This document shows, one piece after another, positions 36,734-48,380 of a DNA stretch of 64,000 nt (position 1 is its first letter; each line of letters opens with the position of its first letter). The stretch is from Rhodamnia argentea (lineage: Eukaryota > Streptophyta > Magnoliopsida > Myrtales > Myrtaceae): assembly GCF_020921035.1 (NCBI RefSeq), contig NC_063150.1, positions 26,459,826-26,523,825 on the forward strand. Direction: 5' to 3'. A program made the translations under genes and the position numbers. The notes beneath the pieces are model-generated. The model saw only the letters and a list, made by a program, of their open reading frames with translations, had not been told where the DNA came from and did no database searches.

Positions 36734-37716
36734 TTTTTTTTTGGGGGGGGGTCAAATTCTAACCCATATTTAAGAGTGTGAGTTATAAATGGGTTGTTTA
36801 ACAAACTTATACGGGTCATAAATGGATCAATAACAACTAAAAGATCTCTCACCCAATATGAAATGTTCGATTTGAGTCATAACTACTCTTTACATCACGC
36901 GCGACCCGAAGGTTAGCTAGCCTTGGAGCTGAATTGAATTGTCTAACGTAAGAGTCAGATCAGTGCATAACTCTCTCAGTGATCCAGAAGTCTTTAGATG
37001 CATGCAATGATGTCAATCTGCACTTGTAATCCTATGGTCCTAGTAGTGTCATCAAGCGTTAGAAGCTGAGGAGCAAACACAAACGTAGAATGCATTCCGA
37101 AAGAGAACTAATGCAAAAAATGTCCCCACGTTTTCAGTCATTCTTTGCCGTGTATAGGTCCAGTCGACTGAGCTCCATAACATGTGATTTGATTTTCCAG
37201 AAATTCAACATAGGAAAAGTCCAAAAACCAAAATCAAATAAGCTCGGTGAAAGCTAAGGAAAAATACTAGAATTCCAGAGAATTTTCATTGGTTCCGTGA
37301 CCGAAACACAAGTATCACATCATGGTAAAAGGTGTAAGTCACGAATGAAGACATGCCAAGGAACAACAGCGGAGACCCGCGTTGCCTCCCCAGATCTTAG
37401 CAGATGTTCAAATAGCCACATCACAATAGGAAACTTTAAAGTACGTACATCAACATGTAGAGGAAATGAACTTGATGTGTGTCCCAAATCCAAAATTTGA
37501 CAAGTCCAACGACTTCTTGAACATTTGATAAACAAAACAACTCCAAATTAATCCAGTATCTTTAGAATTGATTGATGCGGTGGCAAGGATTTACAAAAAT
37601 CCTTTACAAACACAACATACGGGCATGCACACTACATACGCAAACCTCAATCTTCTTAGGTACCAGTACATACCATGATCATACTTCTGTGGCACAACCG
37701 GATGCTTATATCATCA

Positions 37717-39596
37717 TCAATCACAGACTTGTGAGCTCCGGGAAAGACCAGGAAGCACAAGTAGAATGGAATACGGATATCTGGACGCGAAGGACCTCGT
37801 GAATTGCCCTCGATGAATCACAGCGAGGACCTGATTATCCTGAGGCAATGCTAAATCTTGCAGGGAAACTAAACGACAATGGGACTCATCACGCATTCCG
37901 AAGCCATTGAATAATAATCTGCCGAGATTCCACCATTTGACACACACTTCACGTTGTGAGATCTTGCTATTTCGAAGCGCTTCCATAACATACTCAGCCT
38001 GCAAAATTTCTGTGATTATTTTACCATGGAGTAAACTCCGACCAATCTCTGAAGTCTCTTCCACATGATTCAATGCATCAGATTATGATTAGAGCGATAT
38101 TCCTAAACGCCAAGCCAGAGTGAGACCTTTGCCCTTAACAGAACAAAAATCAACAGGCAAAGTAGTAGAATACCATAATGATTAGCCTGTATCTCTTCAT
38201 CTGCATAGTGCAATTCCACGAATCAAAACATAGAACCGAATATTCAAAGGCAGGTCGCTATGTATAGTGCAAATTTAAACATTTCATTTATCATTCTTCT
38301 TCTCAACAGTATATAGCTAAATAAGAGGCTAGATGAACAATCAAGCTGCAAATCTCAACTTCGAGATTGACGAATCTTGAGAATGAACCATATGCAATCT
38401 TTATAAAGCAAGTTCTCACATGGAGTGATGGACAATATTCACGAGGAACGGTCTATACCATATACACAATCTGTCATTTTCCAAACAGACAATATGACTT
38501 GCTGAAAAGATCGATCCCTGTTAACGTAGGAGGAGAAGGAAAATGCTACAGCCATAACAAGCATAAATGCCTGCTTTTGTTCCTGGAAATTTTAGCACCA
38601 TTCAGAGTTTTCACACACCACGTGTGCAGCAATGTTGAAACATCACAGTCTGCTCAACGACAGTTATTGAAAGCAAGATGCCCATCTGGCAGTTTTGTGC
38701 GTCCTTCCTCGTGATTTACAGAAACATGTAAGCAGCGCCCAAAAGTAAAAGTTGCTTACCGGCACTTCGAGACAATGCACGCAGTAATGCAAGCCGACCA
38801 AGTTTAGCAGCACATTCACTTCCGGTCTGAGCAGAAACATTTCGACATCCTTGAAGCCAAGTCCCATGGAGTTCAAGTGCTCGATTGCTTTTAGGAAGTC
38901 TCTGATCTCGAGCGAACCGGAAACCGTACATTGCTTGACATGCTGAACAACCGACATAGCTCCCTCGGCCATCAAGGCGTGCCACATCACGTAAAAGTCC
39001 CTCCATCCCTGCTTTCAAATTCCAACCACCAACAAAGTATCCAAGCTACCATAATCAGAATTTCTCTCTACTCGCCGAGAATTGCACAATCACGTGACAG
39101 CAAGGGACACTCAATCCAAAAAAGGGACGAAGTCATTGAACAAATATACATGTCCGAACGGTCGAAATTGAGCAATGTTTATCATCGAAAGATTAACACG
39201 AACCCAAACCCTGAGACCCAATGCTTACAGAGAAGATTACCTTCCAAGAGGAAGATTCACTATGATCAACTGATGAAGATTCAATGAACACATCCCAAAA
39301 AGGCCATCTCTGTCTCGTCAGCGACTCCCACAAGTAATCCGACCGGCATAAGTCCCTCCAGAGTCGGCTGCAACTTCCCAGAGCACACAAATCACCCACC
39401 TGATGATCAAACCAAAACCCAAAATACGCGAAACGATCGACAATCAAACAATCGAGCTCTCTTGATCAGTTCGACAAAACAACAGCCATAAAAGTGATGA
39501 ATCGAGAATGGATCGTTCCGAGACCTGGAGGCAAGACGCGATTTTGAGGGCGACATCTTCTGGGAGAGAGGCTAGGATGCTTTCCGACTTCTTCAT
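37717..39596 (-). CDS. F-box protein, array copy B
   Basis: Exons 39596-39525, 39399-39241, 39008-38760 and 37998-37717 give about 253 residues from the conserved MKKSESIL methionine. An upstream in-frame Met at 39647 would add 17. The F-box runs from LASLPEDVALKIASCLQ through VGDLCALGSCSRLWRDLC to WESLTRQRWP. The C-terminal region GWRDFYV...SVVQHV, LNSMGLGFKDVEMFLLRPE, LVGLHYC and EALRNSKISQRE is shared by all copies, but I could not tie it to a named domain. F-box proteins bring substrates to SCF ubiquitin ligases; the substrate is unknown. Exon 4 lacks one base after the HRG codons compared with D, so the last 29 or so residues are in a different frame, ending SRSSQVCD. The exon 1 donor (GTCTCG) is weak. 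Confidence 0.7.
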
Positions 39597-39957
39597 TTCT
39601 GTTCGGGTTTCGCTCGTCAGAGAGCGCGAACCGAAGGAAGCCAGCAAACGTAGCCAGGAACGTGAATGTTATGATGCTGATGATGGTGAAGTAGCTCTTG
39701 CAATGAAATGGAGAAACTTTTCAAGGTTTCCCTCGTACGGACGTGGCGAAGAAGGAGAGTCGCCGAGCCTCCGCATGTGATGGACCGGGTCAGGTGTCGA
39801 ATTATGGGCCTTGACAAGGGCCCAGTCCGTATAGGAGTCAGAGATTCAGATTTGTAAAAACCCGGCCCAGCCCGACTCGTTTTCGGGTTGGTTCCACTTT
39901 GGAAACTACCTGCAATTGTACAGACCATGCCAATCTGGCTCGTTCTCGGTCATGTGA

Positions 39958-40175
39958 TCGATTTCGTAAAAGCCAAGTTTCACGACGACCATAAACCACC
40001 ATCTCGACATCAAGCACCCCCATTTTCTCTCCAAAAAATGCTTCAGTGAAGCTTGAACCGTTCTTGGCCGTTGTGCTTCAACAGAGACTTCTTGAAACTC
40101 AACAAGGAAAAAATGTCCCTTTCTTTGCCATCCAAAATGCAATCGGTGTTCCCACAAAGTATGAAGCAAAACTAG
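39958..40175 (+). pseudogene. DVR 5' fragment in array unit B
   Basis: The sequence matches the DVR leader and first codons at 46.97-47.18 kb, including gcttcagtgaagct and TTCTTGGCCGTTGTGCTTCAAC. An ATG at 40113 begins MSLSLPSKMQSVFPQ. Indels then shift the frame relative to DVR, and a stop follows after 20 codons. The fragment ends exactly where the next unit begins. It is a truncation product of the tandem duplication, not a gene by itself. Confidence 0.8.
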
Positions 40176-40679
40176 GAAAACTAGGAATCTAATCCAAACA
40201 AGTTCTCGAGACCAAATCGAATAAGCTCGATGAAATCTAAGCAAAAGCAGTAGAATTCCAAGGAAAATACAAGTAAGACTGTTTCAAATGGTTCTGCAAC
40301 TGAAATACAAGTATCACATCATGGTAAAAGGTGTATGTTGCAAATGAAGTCATGCCGAGGGACAGGGACAACAGCTGAGACCCGCGTCGCCTGGCTAGAT
40401 CTTACCAGATGTTCAAATAGCAAATTTTAAAGGACATCGATATGTAGAGAAAGTGAACTCGACATACATCCCAACTTGAACACTGGACAAACCAACCGAC
40501 TCCAAAGTTATCTAGTATCATTGGAATCGATTGATATGGTGGCGAGGATTTACAACATCCTTTACAAACACAACATACAGGTATGCACACTGACATGCAC
40601 AAACCTCAATCTTCTTGGAAACCAGCACATACCATGATCATACTTCTGTGGCACAACCGGCTGTCTATATCATCATGAA

Positions 40680-42441
40680 TCACAGACTTGCACGCTCTGG
40701 GAAAGACCAGGAAGTGCAAGTAGAATGGAATACGGGTATCTGGAAGTGACGGACCTCATGAATGGCACCTTGACGAGGCACGCCGAGGACCTTGTTCTCC
40801 TGAGGCAACGCTAGATCTTGCAGGGAAACCGAACGACAATGAGACTCATCTCGCTTGACGCACACTCGACGTTGTGAGACCTTGCTATTTCGAAGAGCTT
40901 CCATGACATGCTCAGCCTGCAAAATTTCTACGATTATTTTACCAAGAGTAAATTCCAACCAATCTCTGGAGTCTCTTCGACATGATTTTGGGACCTCTAC
41001 CCTTAACAGAACAAAAATGAACAGGCAAAGTATGATTAGCCCATATCTCTTCATCTGCATGGTGCGATTCCACAAATCAAAACCTAGTACTGCAAATTCA
41101 AAGGCAGAGAACTACATATAGCATGGAAATTTGAACATTTCATTTATCATTCTTCTTTTCAACAGTATATAGCTAATTAAGAAGCTAGACGAACAATCAA
41201 GCTGTAAATCTCAACTTCCAGATTGACGAATCTCGAGACCGACCCAAATACAATATTTATAAAGGAAGTTCTCACAAGGAGTGATGGACAACAGGTCTAT
41301 ACCATATACACAATCTTCCATTTTCCCAACAGGTAAGATGACTTGCTGAAAAGATCGATCCCCATTAAGGTAGAAGGAGAAGGAAAATGCTACAGCCATA
41401 ACAAGCATAAATGCTTGCTTTTGTTCCTGGAAATTTTAGCACCATTCAGAATTTTCACACACCGCACGTGCAGTAATGTTGATACATCATGGTCTGCTCA
41501 ACGACAGTTATTGAAAGCAAGATGCCCATCTGGCAGTTATGTGCATCCTTCCTCGAGAATTACAGAACCATGTAAGCAGCGCCCAAAAGTAAAAGTTGCT
41601 TACCGGCACTTTGAGACAATGCACGCAGTAATGCAAGCCGACCAAGTTTAGCAGCACATTCACTTCTGGTCTGAGCAGAAACATTTCGACATCCTTGAAG
41701 CCAAGTCCCATGGAGTTCAAGTGCTTGATTGCTTTTAGGAAGTCTCTGATGTCGAGCGAACCGGAAACCGCACATTGGTTGACATGCTGAACAACCAACA
41801 TAGCCTCGGGCATCTTGGCGTGCCACTTCACGTAAAGGTCCCTCCATCCCTGCTTTCAAATTCCAACCACCAACAAAGTACCCAAGCTACCATAATCATA
41901 ATTTCTCTCTACTCGCCCAGAATTGCACAATCACGTGACAGCAAGTGACACTCAATCCAAAAAGGGACGAAATCATTGAACAAATATACATGTCCGAACA
42001 ATCGAAGTCAAGCAATTTTTATCATCAGGAGATTAACACGAACCCAAACCCTGAGACCCAATGCTTACAGAGAAGATTACCTTCGAAGAGGAAGATTCAC
42101 TATGATCAACTGATGAAGATTCAATGAACAAATCGCAAAAAGGCCATCTCTGTCTCGTCAGCGACTCCCACAAGTAATCCGACCGGCATAAGTCCCTCCA
42201 GAGTCGGCTGCAACTTCCCAGAGCACACAAATCACCCACCTGATGATCAAACCAAAACCCAAATACGCGAAACGATCGACAATCAAACAATCGAGTTCTC
42301 TTGATCGGTTCGACAAAACAACAGCCATAAAAGTGATGAATCGAGAATGGATCGTTCCGAGACCTGGAGGCAAGACGCGATTTTGAGGGCGACATCTTCT
42401 GGGAGAGAGGCTAGGATGCTTTCCGACTTCGACTTCTTCAT
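40680..42441 (-). CDS. F-box protein, array copy C, with an internal 13-codon deletion
   Basis: Exons 42441-42364, 42239-42081, 41849-41604 and 40916-40680 give about 239 residues from MKKSKSESIL. The F-box is intact and almost identical to B. Two in-frame deletions set it apart: one codon in exon 3 (PEAMLVVQHV) and 13 codons in exon 4. VCVK joins straight to RDESHCRS, losing the WWKLGRLFYGFRM stretch kept in D and mostly in A and B. The C terminus matches D (FHSTCTSWSFPERASL). The frame is open, but the lost Trp/aromatic segment probably weakens the C-terminal fold. An upstream in-frame Met at 42492 is possible. Confidence 0.68.
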
Positions 42442-43084
42442 TTCTGTTCGGGTTTCGCTCGTCAGAGAGCGCGAACCGAAGGAAGCGAGCAAACGTAGCC
42501 AGGAACGTGAATGTTACGATGATGATGGTGAAGTAGCCCTTGCCATGACATGGAGGTGGCGAAGATGGAGAGTCGCCGAGCCTCCTCATGCGATGGACCG
42601 GGTCGGGTGTCGAATTATGGGCCTTGAAAAGGGCCTAGTCCGTATCGGAGTCCGAGGTTCATATTTGTCAAAACACGGCCCAGCCCGACTAGTTTTCGGG
42701 TTGGCTCCAATTACTCCTTATAACTTAGGAGCACCGAGTTGTATCCAAAAACCTTGGCAAATTAAACCATGGCTCATGGTTTGGACTCACAAAACCAAAT
42801 GAAATAACAAAACCAAGAATTTTTGCATTGCAGCCGATGAGCCTTTTGATCTCTAGAATTGGTTTTCAAGAGATCGTGCGCTAGAAGCTCTGGTCTCTAA
42901 AGTCCGCTTTAACCATGAACAAGTATGATTAGAGCTATTTTTTAGTTTAATCGACGAGTCCGAATACGATACCAGATGTGCTCATTGGTTTTCAATTCTC
43001 GAAACAGGGAATCAAACTGTTTCTCTTTGGAAACTACCTGCAATTGTACAGACCAAGCCAATCTGGCTGGTTCTCGGCCCTATT

Positions 43085-43302
43085 ATTGATTTCATAAAAG
43101 CCAAGATTCACGACGACCAAAAAGCACCATGTCGATCTAAAGCGCCCTCATTTTCTATCAAAAAATGCTTCAGTGAAGCTTGAACCGTTCTTGGCCATTG
43201 TGCTTCGACAGAGACTTCTTGAAGCTGAAGAAGGAAAAAATGTCTCGTTCTTTGCCATCCAAAATGCAATCAGTGTTCCCACAAAGTATGAAGCAAAACT
43301 AG
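43085..43302 (+). pseudogene. DVR 5' fragment in array unit C
   Basis: It is the same fragment as in unit B, matching the DVR leader. The ATG at 43240 opens a 20-codon frame (MSRSLPSKMQSVFPQ) ending at the same TAG. It shares the indels of the unit B copy relative to intact DVR, so B and C descend from one already truncated fragment. Confidence 0.8.
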
Positions 43303-43806
43303 GAAAACTAGGAATCTAATCCAAACAAGTTCTCGAGACCAAATCGAATAAGCTCGATGAAATCTAAGCAAAAGCAGTAGAATTCCAAGGAAAATACAAG
43401 TAAGACTATTTCAAATGGTTCTGCAACTGAAATACAAGTATCACATCATGGTAAAAGGTGTATGTTGCAAATGAAGTCATGCCGAGGGACAGGGACAACA
43501 GCTGAGACCTGCGTTGCCTGGCTAGATCTTACCAGATGTTCAAATAGCAAATTTTAAAGGACATCGATATGTAGAGAAAGTGAACTGGACATACATCCCA
43601 ACTTGAACACTGGACAAATCAAACGACTCCAAAGTCATCTAATATCATTGGAATCGATTGATACGGTGGCGAGGATTTACAACATCCTTTACAAACACAA
43701 CATACAGGTATGCACACTGACATGCACAAACCTCAATCTTCTTGGAAACCAGCACATACCATGATCATACTTCTGTGGCACAACCGGCTGTCTATATCAT
43801 CATGAA

Positions 43807-45535
43807 TCACAGACTTGCGCGCTCTGGGAAAGACCAGGAAGTGCAAGTAGAATGGAATACGGATATCTGGACGCGAAGGACCTCATGAATGGCACCTCGA
43901 TGAAGCACGCCGAGGACCTCGTTCTCCTGAGGCAACGCTAGTTCTTGCAGGGAAACCGAACGACAATGAGACTCATCTCGCATTCGGAAGCCATAGAATA
44001 ATCTGCCGAGCTTCCACCATTTGACGCACACTTGACGTTGTGAGACCTTGCTATTTCGAAGAGCTTCCATGACATGCTCAACCTGCAAAATTTCTATGAT
44101 TATTTTACCAAGAGTAAGTTCCAACCAATCTCCGGAGTCTCTTCGACATGATTTTGGGACCTCTACCCTAACAGAACAAAAATGAAAAGGCAAAGTATGA
44201 TTAGCCCATATCTCTTCATCTGCATGGTGCGATTCCACAAATCAAAACCTAGTACCGCAAATTCAAAGGCAGGGAACTACGCATAGCATGGAAATTTAAA
44301 CATTTCATTTATCTTTCTTGTTTTCAACAGTATATAGCTAATTAAGAAGATAGACGAACAATCAAGCCGTAATTCTCAACTTTGAGATTGACGAATCTCA
44401 AGACTGACCCAAATACAATCTTTATAAAGGAAGTTCTCACAAGGAGTGATGGACAACAGGTCTATACCATATACACAATCTTTCATTTTCCCAACAGGGA
44501 AGATGACTTGCTGAAAAGATCGATCCCATTCATGTAGGAGGAGAAAGAAAATGCTACGGCCATAAAAAGAACAAACGCCTGCTTTTGTTTCTGGACATTT
44601 TAGCACCATTCAGAAGTTTTACACACCACTTATGCAGCAATGTTGAAAAATTGCGGTCTGCTCAACTCAATGCCCAAAAGTAACAGCTGCTTACCGGCAC
44701 TTCTAGCCAGTGCATGCAGTAATGCAAGCCGACCAAGTTTAGCAGCACATTCACTTCTGCTCTGAACAGAAACATTTCAACATCCTTGAAGCCGAGTCGC
44801 ATGGAGTTCAAGAGCTCGATTGCTTTTAGGTAGTCTCTGATCTCGAGAGAATCGGAAAACAAACATTGCTCGACATGCTGAACAACCGACATAGCTCGCT
44901 CGGCCATCTCAGTGTGCCGCTTCACGTAAAAGTCCCTCCATCCCTACTTTCAAATCCCAATCACCAACAAATAATCAGAATTTCTCTCTACTCGCTGAGA
45001 ATTGCACAATCATGTGACAGCAAGTGACACTCAATCCAAATTAAGCAATTTTTATCAAGCAAATATACATGTCCGAACCATCAAAATTAAGCAATTTTTA
45101 TAATCAAAGCATGAACACGAACCCAATTCTCAGACCCTATGCTTCACAAGAAGACTACCTCCAAAGAGGAAGAGTCACCATGATCAACTGATGAAGATTC
45201 AGTGGAGAAATTCAAAGAAGGCCATCTCTGTCTCGTCAGCGACTCCCACAAGACATCCGACCCGCAAAATTCCCTCCAGAATCGGCTGCAACTTCCCAGA
45301 GCACACAAATCACCCACCTGACGATCAAACCAAAACCCAAAATACGCAAAATAATCGACAGCTCAACATTCAAGTTCTCGTGGTCGGATCCACAATATAA
45401 GAGCCATAAAAGAGATGAATCGAGAAGGAATTGTTCCTATACCGGGAGGAAAGACGCGATTTTGAGGGCGATATCTTCTGGGAGAGAGGCTTGGAGGCTT
45501 TCCGACTGCTTCATTTCTCTCCTGGTTTCGCCCAT
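43807..45535 (-). CDS. F-box protein, array copy D, the most complete copy
   Basis: Exons 45535-45443, 45317-45159, 44943-44695 and 44082-43807 join in phase 0 to 258 residues from MGETRREMKQSE, or 251 from the Met shared with the other copies. The F-box spans LQASLPEDIALKIASFLP and VGDLCALGSCSRFWREFC to about residue 60. The C-terminal part is complete: GWRDFYVKRHTEMAERAM, LNSMRLGFKDVEMFLF, VNVLLNLVGLHYCMHWLEVP, VCVKWWKLGRLFYGFRMRD, and ENEVLGVLHRGAIHEVLRVQ. This makes D the best reference for the ancestral protein. The exon 1 donor reads CCG/GTATAG. The gene is head to head with DVR, about 1.6 kb away, and two transposons now lie between them. Substrate unknown. Confidence 0.75.
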
Positions 45536-45800
45536 CAGAGAGAGAGCGAACGTGAATACTATGATGACAAGGTAACGATGATGATGGTGAAGTAGCTCGT
45601 GCACGTAAGGAAGAGAAGCTTGCTTTTGGCAAATCAAATGGGAAACTTCTGAAGCTTTCCTTCAATGACTCTCCATCTCCCCCATATGGCGGAGATGGAG
45701 AGTCGCTGAGCCTACGCCTGTGATGGACCGTATCGGGTGACGAGTTATGGGCCTTGACGCTAGGCCCAGCCCGTATCCGAGCCAGAGATTCCGATTTGCT

Positions 45801-46205
45801 GGGAAAAGTACAAGAAAAGAAATGCAAAATGACGGTCCATAAACTTTGACATAATATGTAATATAGTTCATGAACTTTTAATTTAATTAATATGGTCCCG
45901 AAACTTTAACCCAATGTGCAATATGGTCATTGAACTTTTAACTTGACCAATAAAGTCCATAACTTTTGGAACATATTCAACTTAGTTTCTAAATTTAAAT
46001 CAATGGAATGATAACATTAAACATCTTTTTACAGTTCATGGACTAAGTTAAACATATTTCAAAATTTCAGGGATTATTAAAAGTTCAGGGACCACATTAT
46101 ATATTAGATTAAAGTTCAAAGACTAAATTGATCAAATTAAAAGTTCGGGAACTACATTGCACATTGGATCAAAGTTCAAGAACCATTTGTGTTATTTTCC
46201 AAAAA
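45801..46205. mobile_element. foldback element in the F-box D/DVR intergenic region
   Basis: The left arm (gcaatatggtcattgaactt, ttcatgaacttttaattta) and right arm (taaaagttcgggaactacat, attggatcaaagttcaag) are inverted copies across about 400 bp. In units B and C the flank passes straight from gattcagatttgt or its like into AAAACCCGGCCCAGCCCG. In D it breaks at the gggaaaag of the element. No coding capacity. Confidence 0.65.
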
Positions 46206-46212
46206 AAAAGTG

Positions 46213-46793
46213 CTGAATCTATTCCATTGATATTAGTTCAGTCCTAAATCCTTCAATTGGATAAATTAAGTTTTAAATCCCTTTACATTGGTAATAGTTT
46301 AGTCTATCTAATTAATTTTGGTAGAAAATCTCTGGCATAGACACTAGCTATCCCATGTGGTGTGATTGGACTTTTTTAATCTATTAGTTCAGCCGTGGAA
46401 TTTTTTAATCTGTATTTTAAAAATAATTTTTTTAATTCTTTTTATTTTTCACTTTGGCCTGCGAGGGTCGCTAGCATCCCTTGCCATTCATTGGGCAAGG
46501 GCTAGCCGGTCATCGCCTAATCTTTCGTGGCCGTGTGCATGGCCGGCGAGGCTGTGATGGCCCTAGGCGAGGTCATGGCCTTGACTAGGGCTTTCACAGC
46601 CACGAACAAGGGCCGGCTAACCATTGCTAGCCAAAAAAAGAACGAAAAAACATAATTTTTTTAAAAATTATTTTAAATTATTAAATAATATCTACGTTAG
46701 CTCCAGCCGTGTCACGTAGGATGGCCGGCGGTGATTTCCGGTCAAAATTGACTGAATGGACTAAATTTGGAAATATTGCAAAAAGATTTAGGA
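46213..46793. mobile_element. MITE-like element with a GC-rich core in the DVR promoter
   Basis: The outer ends ttagttcagtcctaaatcc and aaaagatttaggactaa are inverted. The core has CTTGCCATTCATTGGGCAAGG and GGCCGGCGAGGCTGTGATGGCC, like the elements at 8.7 and 27.4 kb. It ends about 330 bases before the DVR ATG. Units B and C lack it. Confidence 0.65.
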
Positions 46794-47123
46794 CTAATGT
46801 CCTTGATAATGAAATGACAAAGCGATTGGGGGCAAAGTGGTAATTCTGAAGGCTTAGGGGTACTGGATTGCAGTATCCGAACTTTAGAAACTCTTAACTC
46901 TTCATCCACTGTCCAGCGGTCCTCCATGCTCTCGGCGATGCATGTCCGCCTATCATTTTAGATTTTGTCTCGATTTCGCCAACCCAATTTTCATAACGAC
47001 GATGAAACACCATCTCGACCTCAAGCGCACTCCTTTCCCTCCAGAAATGCTTCAGTGAAGCTCGACCCGTTCTTGGCCGTTGTGCTTCAACTGAGGCTAT
47101 TTGAAGTTCCGAGAAGAAAAAAA

Positions 47124-48380
47124 ATGTCCCTTTCGTTGTCATCCAATGCATTCAGTATTCGACCCACAAAGTACGAAGCCTTGAGAAGGCGTTTCTCTTC
47201 TCAATTCATCAGCCCAATTCAGGTGAGCTCAAGCACTCGTGCGTTTTCAGTCTCGCATGTGTACTCGCCTTCCATCTTTAAGTTCGGCCGAGAAAGACTC
47301 AACCCAATTACTGCTTCGGCAGCAGCAGCGGCTGAAACATCACCCTCCTCTTTCAGGAACAAAACCCCCAAAGATATAAACGTTTTGGTCGTGGGCTCAA
47401 CTGGGTATATTGGGAAATTCGTAGTGAGAGAGTTGGTGAAGAGAGGGTTCAATGCCATAGCAGTTGCCAGAGAGAGAAGTGGGATCAGGGGTAGGAACAG
47501 TAAGGATGAGACATTGAACGATTTGAAAGAGGCTAATGTGTGCTTTTCGGATGTGACGGACTTGGAGACCTTGGAGAAGTCTGTGGAGGGCTTGGGATGT
47601 GATATTGATGTCGTGGTATCGTGCCTCGCTAGTCGGTCTGGCGGAGTGAAGGATTCTTGGAAAATTGATTACGAGGCCACGAGAAATAGCCTTCTTGCCG
47701 GTCGGAAATTCGGAGCTGTGCATTTCGTGTTGCTTTCTGCTATTTGCGTGCAAAAGCCCCTTCTTGAGTTTCAGCGGGCGAAGCTGAAGTTCGAGGCCGA
47801 ATTGGTGAAAGAAGCCGAAGAGGACGATAAGTTCACATATAGCATTGTGAGACCAACGGCATTTTTCAAGAGCTTGGGGGGTCAGGTTGAGTTGGTGAAG
47901 GATGGAAAGCCTTATGTCATGTTTGGGGACGGGAAGTTGTGTGCTTGTAAGCCAATTAGTGAGCCGGATTTAGCTTCTTTCATTGCAGACTGCGTGTTGA
48001 GTGAAGACAAGATAAACCAGATTTTACCGATTGGCGGGCCAGGGAAGGCTTTGACGCCTCTCGAGCAAGGGGAGATTTTGTTTAGACTTTTGGGGAAGGA
48101 GCCCAAGTTCTTGAAAGTGCCGATTGAGATTATGGACTTTGCGATCGGTGTCCTGGATTTCTTGGTTAAGATTTTTCCAGGATTGGAAGATGCAGCCGAG
48201 TTTGGGAAGATTGGACGGTACTATGCTGCGGAGAGTATGTTGATTCTCGATCCCGAGACAGGGGAGTACAGTTCTGATCAAACGCCTAGCTATGGGAAGG
48301 ACACATTGGAAGAGTTCTTTGAGAAGGTTCTTCGGGAAGGAATGGCAGGTCAAGAGTTGGGGGAGCAGACAATTATTTGA
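47124..48380 (+). CDS. DVR: divinyl chlorophyllide a 8-vinyl-reductase, chloroplastic
   Basis: A single exon encodes 418 residues, the family length (Arabidopsis PCB2/DVR, At5g18660). The enzyme reduces the 8-vinyl group of divinyl chlorophyllide a with NADPH to give the monovinyl pigment precursor in chlorophyll synthesis. The first 70 or so residues are Ser/Arg-rich, as in a plastid transit peptide. The Rossmann fold starts at [16 protein letters not shown] (GxxGxxG at Gly91, Gly94, Gly97). It continues with [53 protein letters not shown] and [17 protein letters not shown]. The frame is open 53 codons upstream (Met at 46965), but that part matches leader sequence in the array fragments, so [10 protein letters not shown] is the start. 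It is the only complete DVR in the array. Confidence 0.96.
   Translation: MSLSLSSNAFSIRPTKYEALRRRFSSQFISPIQVSSSTRAFSVSHVYSPSIFKFGRERLNPITASAAAAAETSPSSFRNKTPKDINVLVVGSTGYIGKFVVRELVKRGFNAIAVARERSGIRGRNSKDETLNDLKEANVCFSDVTDLETLEKSVEGLGCDIDVVVSCLASRSGGVKDSWKIDYEATRNSLLAGRKFGAVHFVLLSAICVQKPLLEFQRAKLKFEAELVKEAEEDDKFTYSIVRPTAFFKSLGGQVELVKDGKPYVMFGDGKLCACKPISEPDLASFIADCVLSEDKINQILPIGGPGKALTPLEQGEILFRLLGKEPKFLKVPIEIMDFAIGVLDFLVKIFPGLEDAAEFGKIGRYYAAESMLILDPETGEYSSDQTPSYGKDTLEEFFEKVLREGMAGQELGEQTII

Larger units (their letters stand above)
31240..47180. repeat. four-unit tandem segmental array: F-box gene plus 5' part of DVR
   Basis: Units A (31.24-about 35.6 kb), B (36.84-40.18), C (40.18-43.30) and D (43.30-47.18) share a long collinear sequence. 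It runs from the F-box 3' flank, through four minus-strand exons and a block with GGCCCAGCCCG, to the plus-strand DVR leader and first codons. The B/C and C/D junctions fall at the same place: the DVR fragment ends at AAACTAGGAAAACTAGGAATC, where the next unit's F-box 3' flank begins. B, C and D are more alike than any is to A. Only D runs into a complete DVR gene. Confidence 0.85.

Noticed and set aside
46965..47123. 53-codon N-terminal extension of DVR
   Set aside because: It matches leader sequence in the array fragments, would put charged sequence before the transit peptide, and exceeds the family length of about 417.
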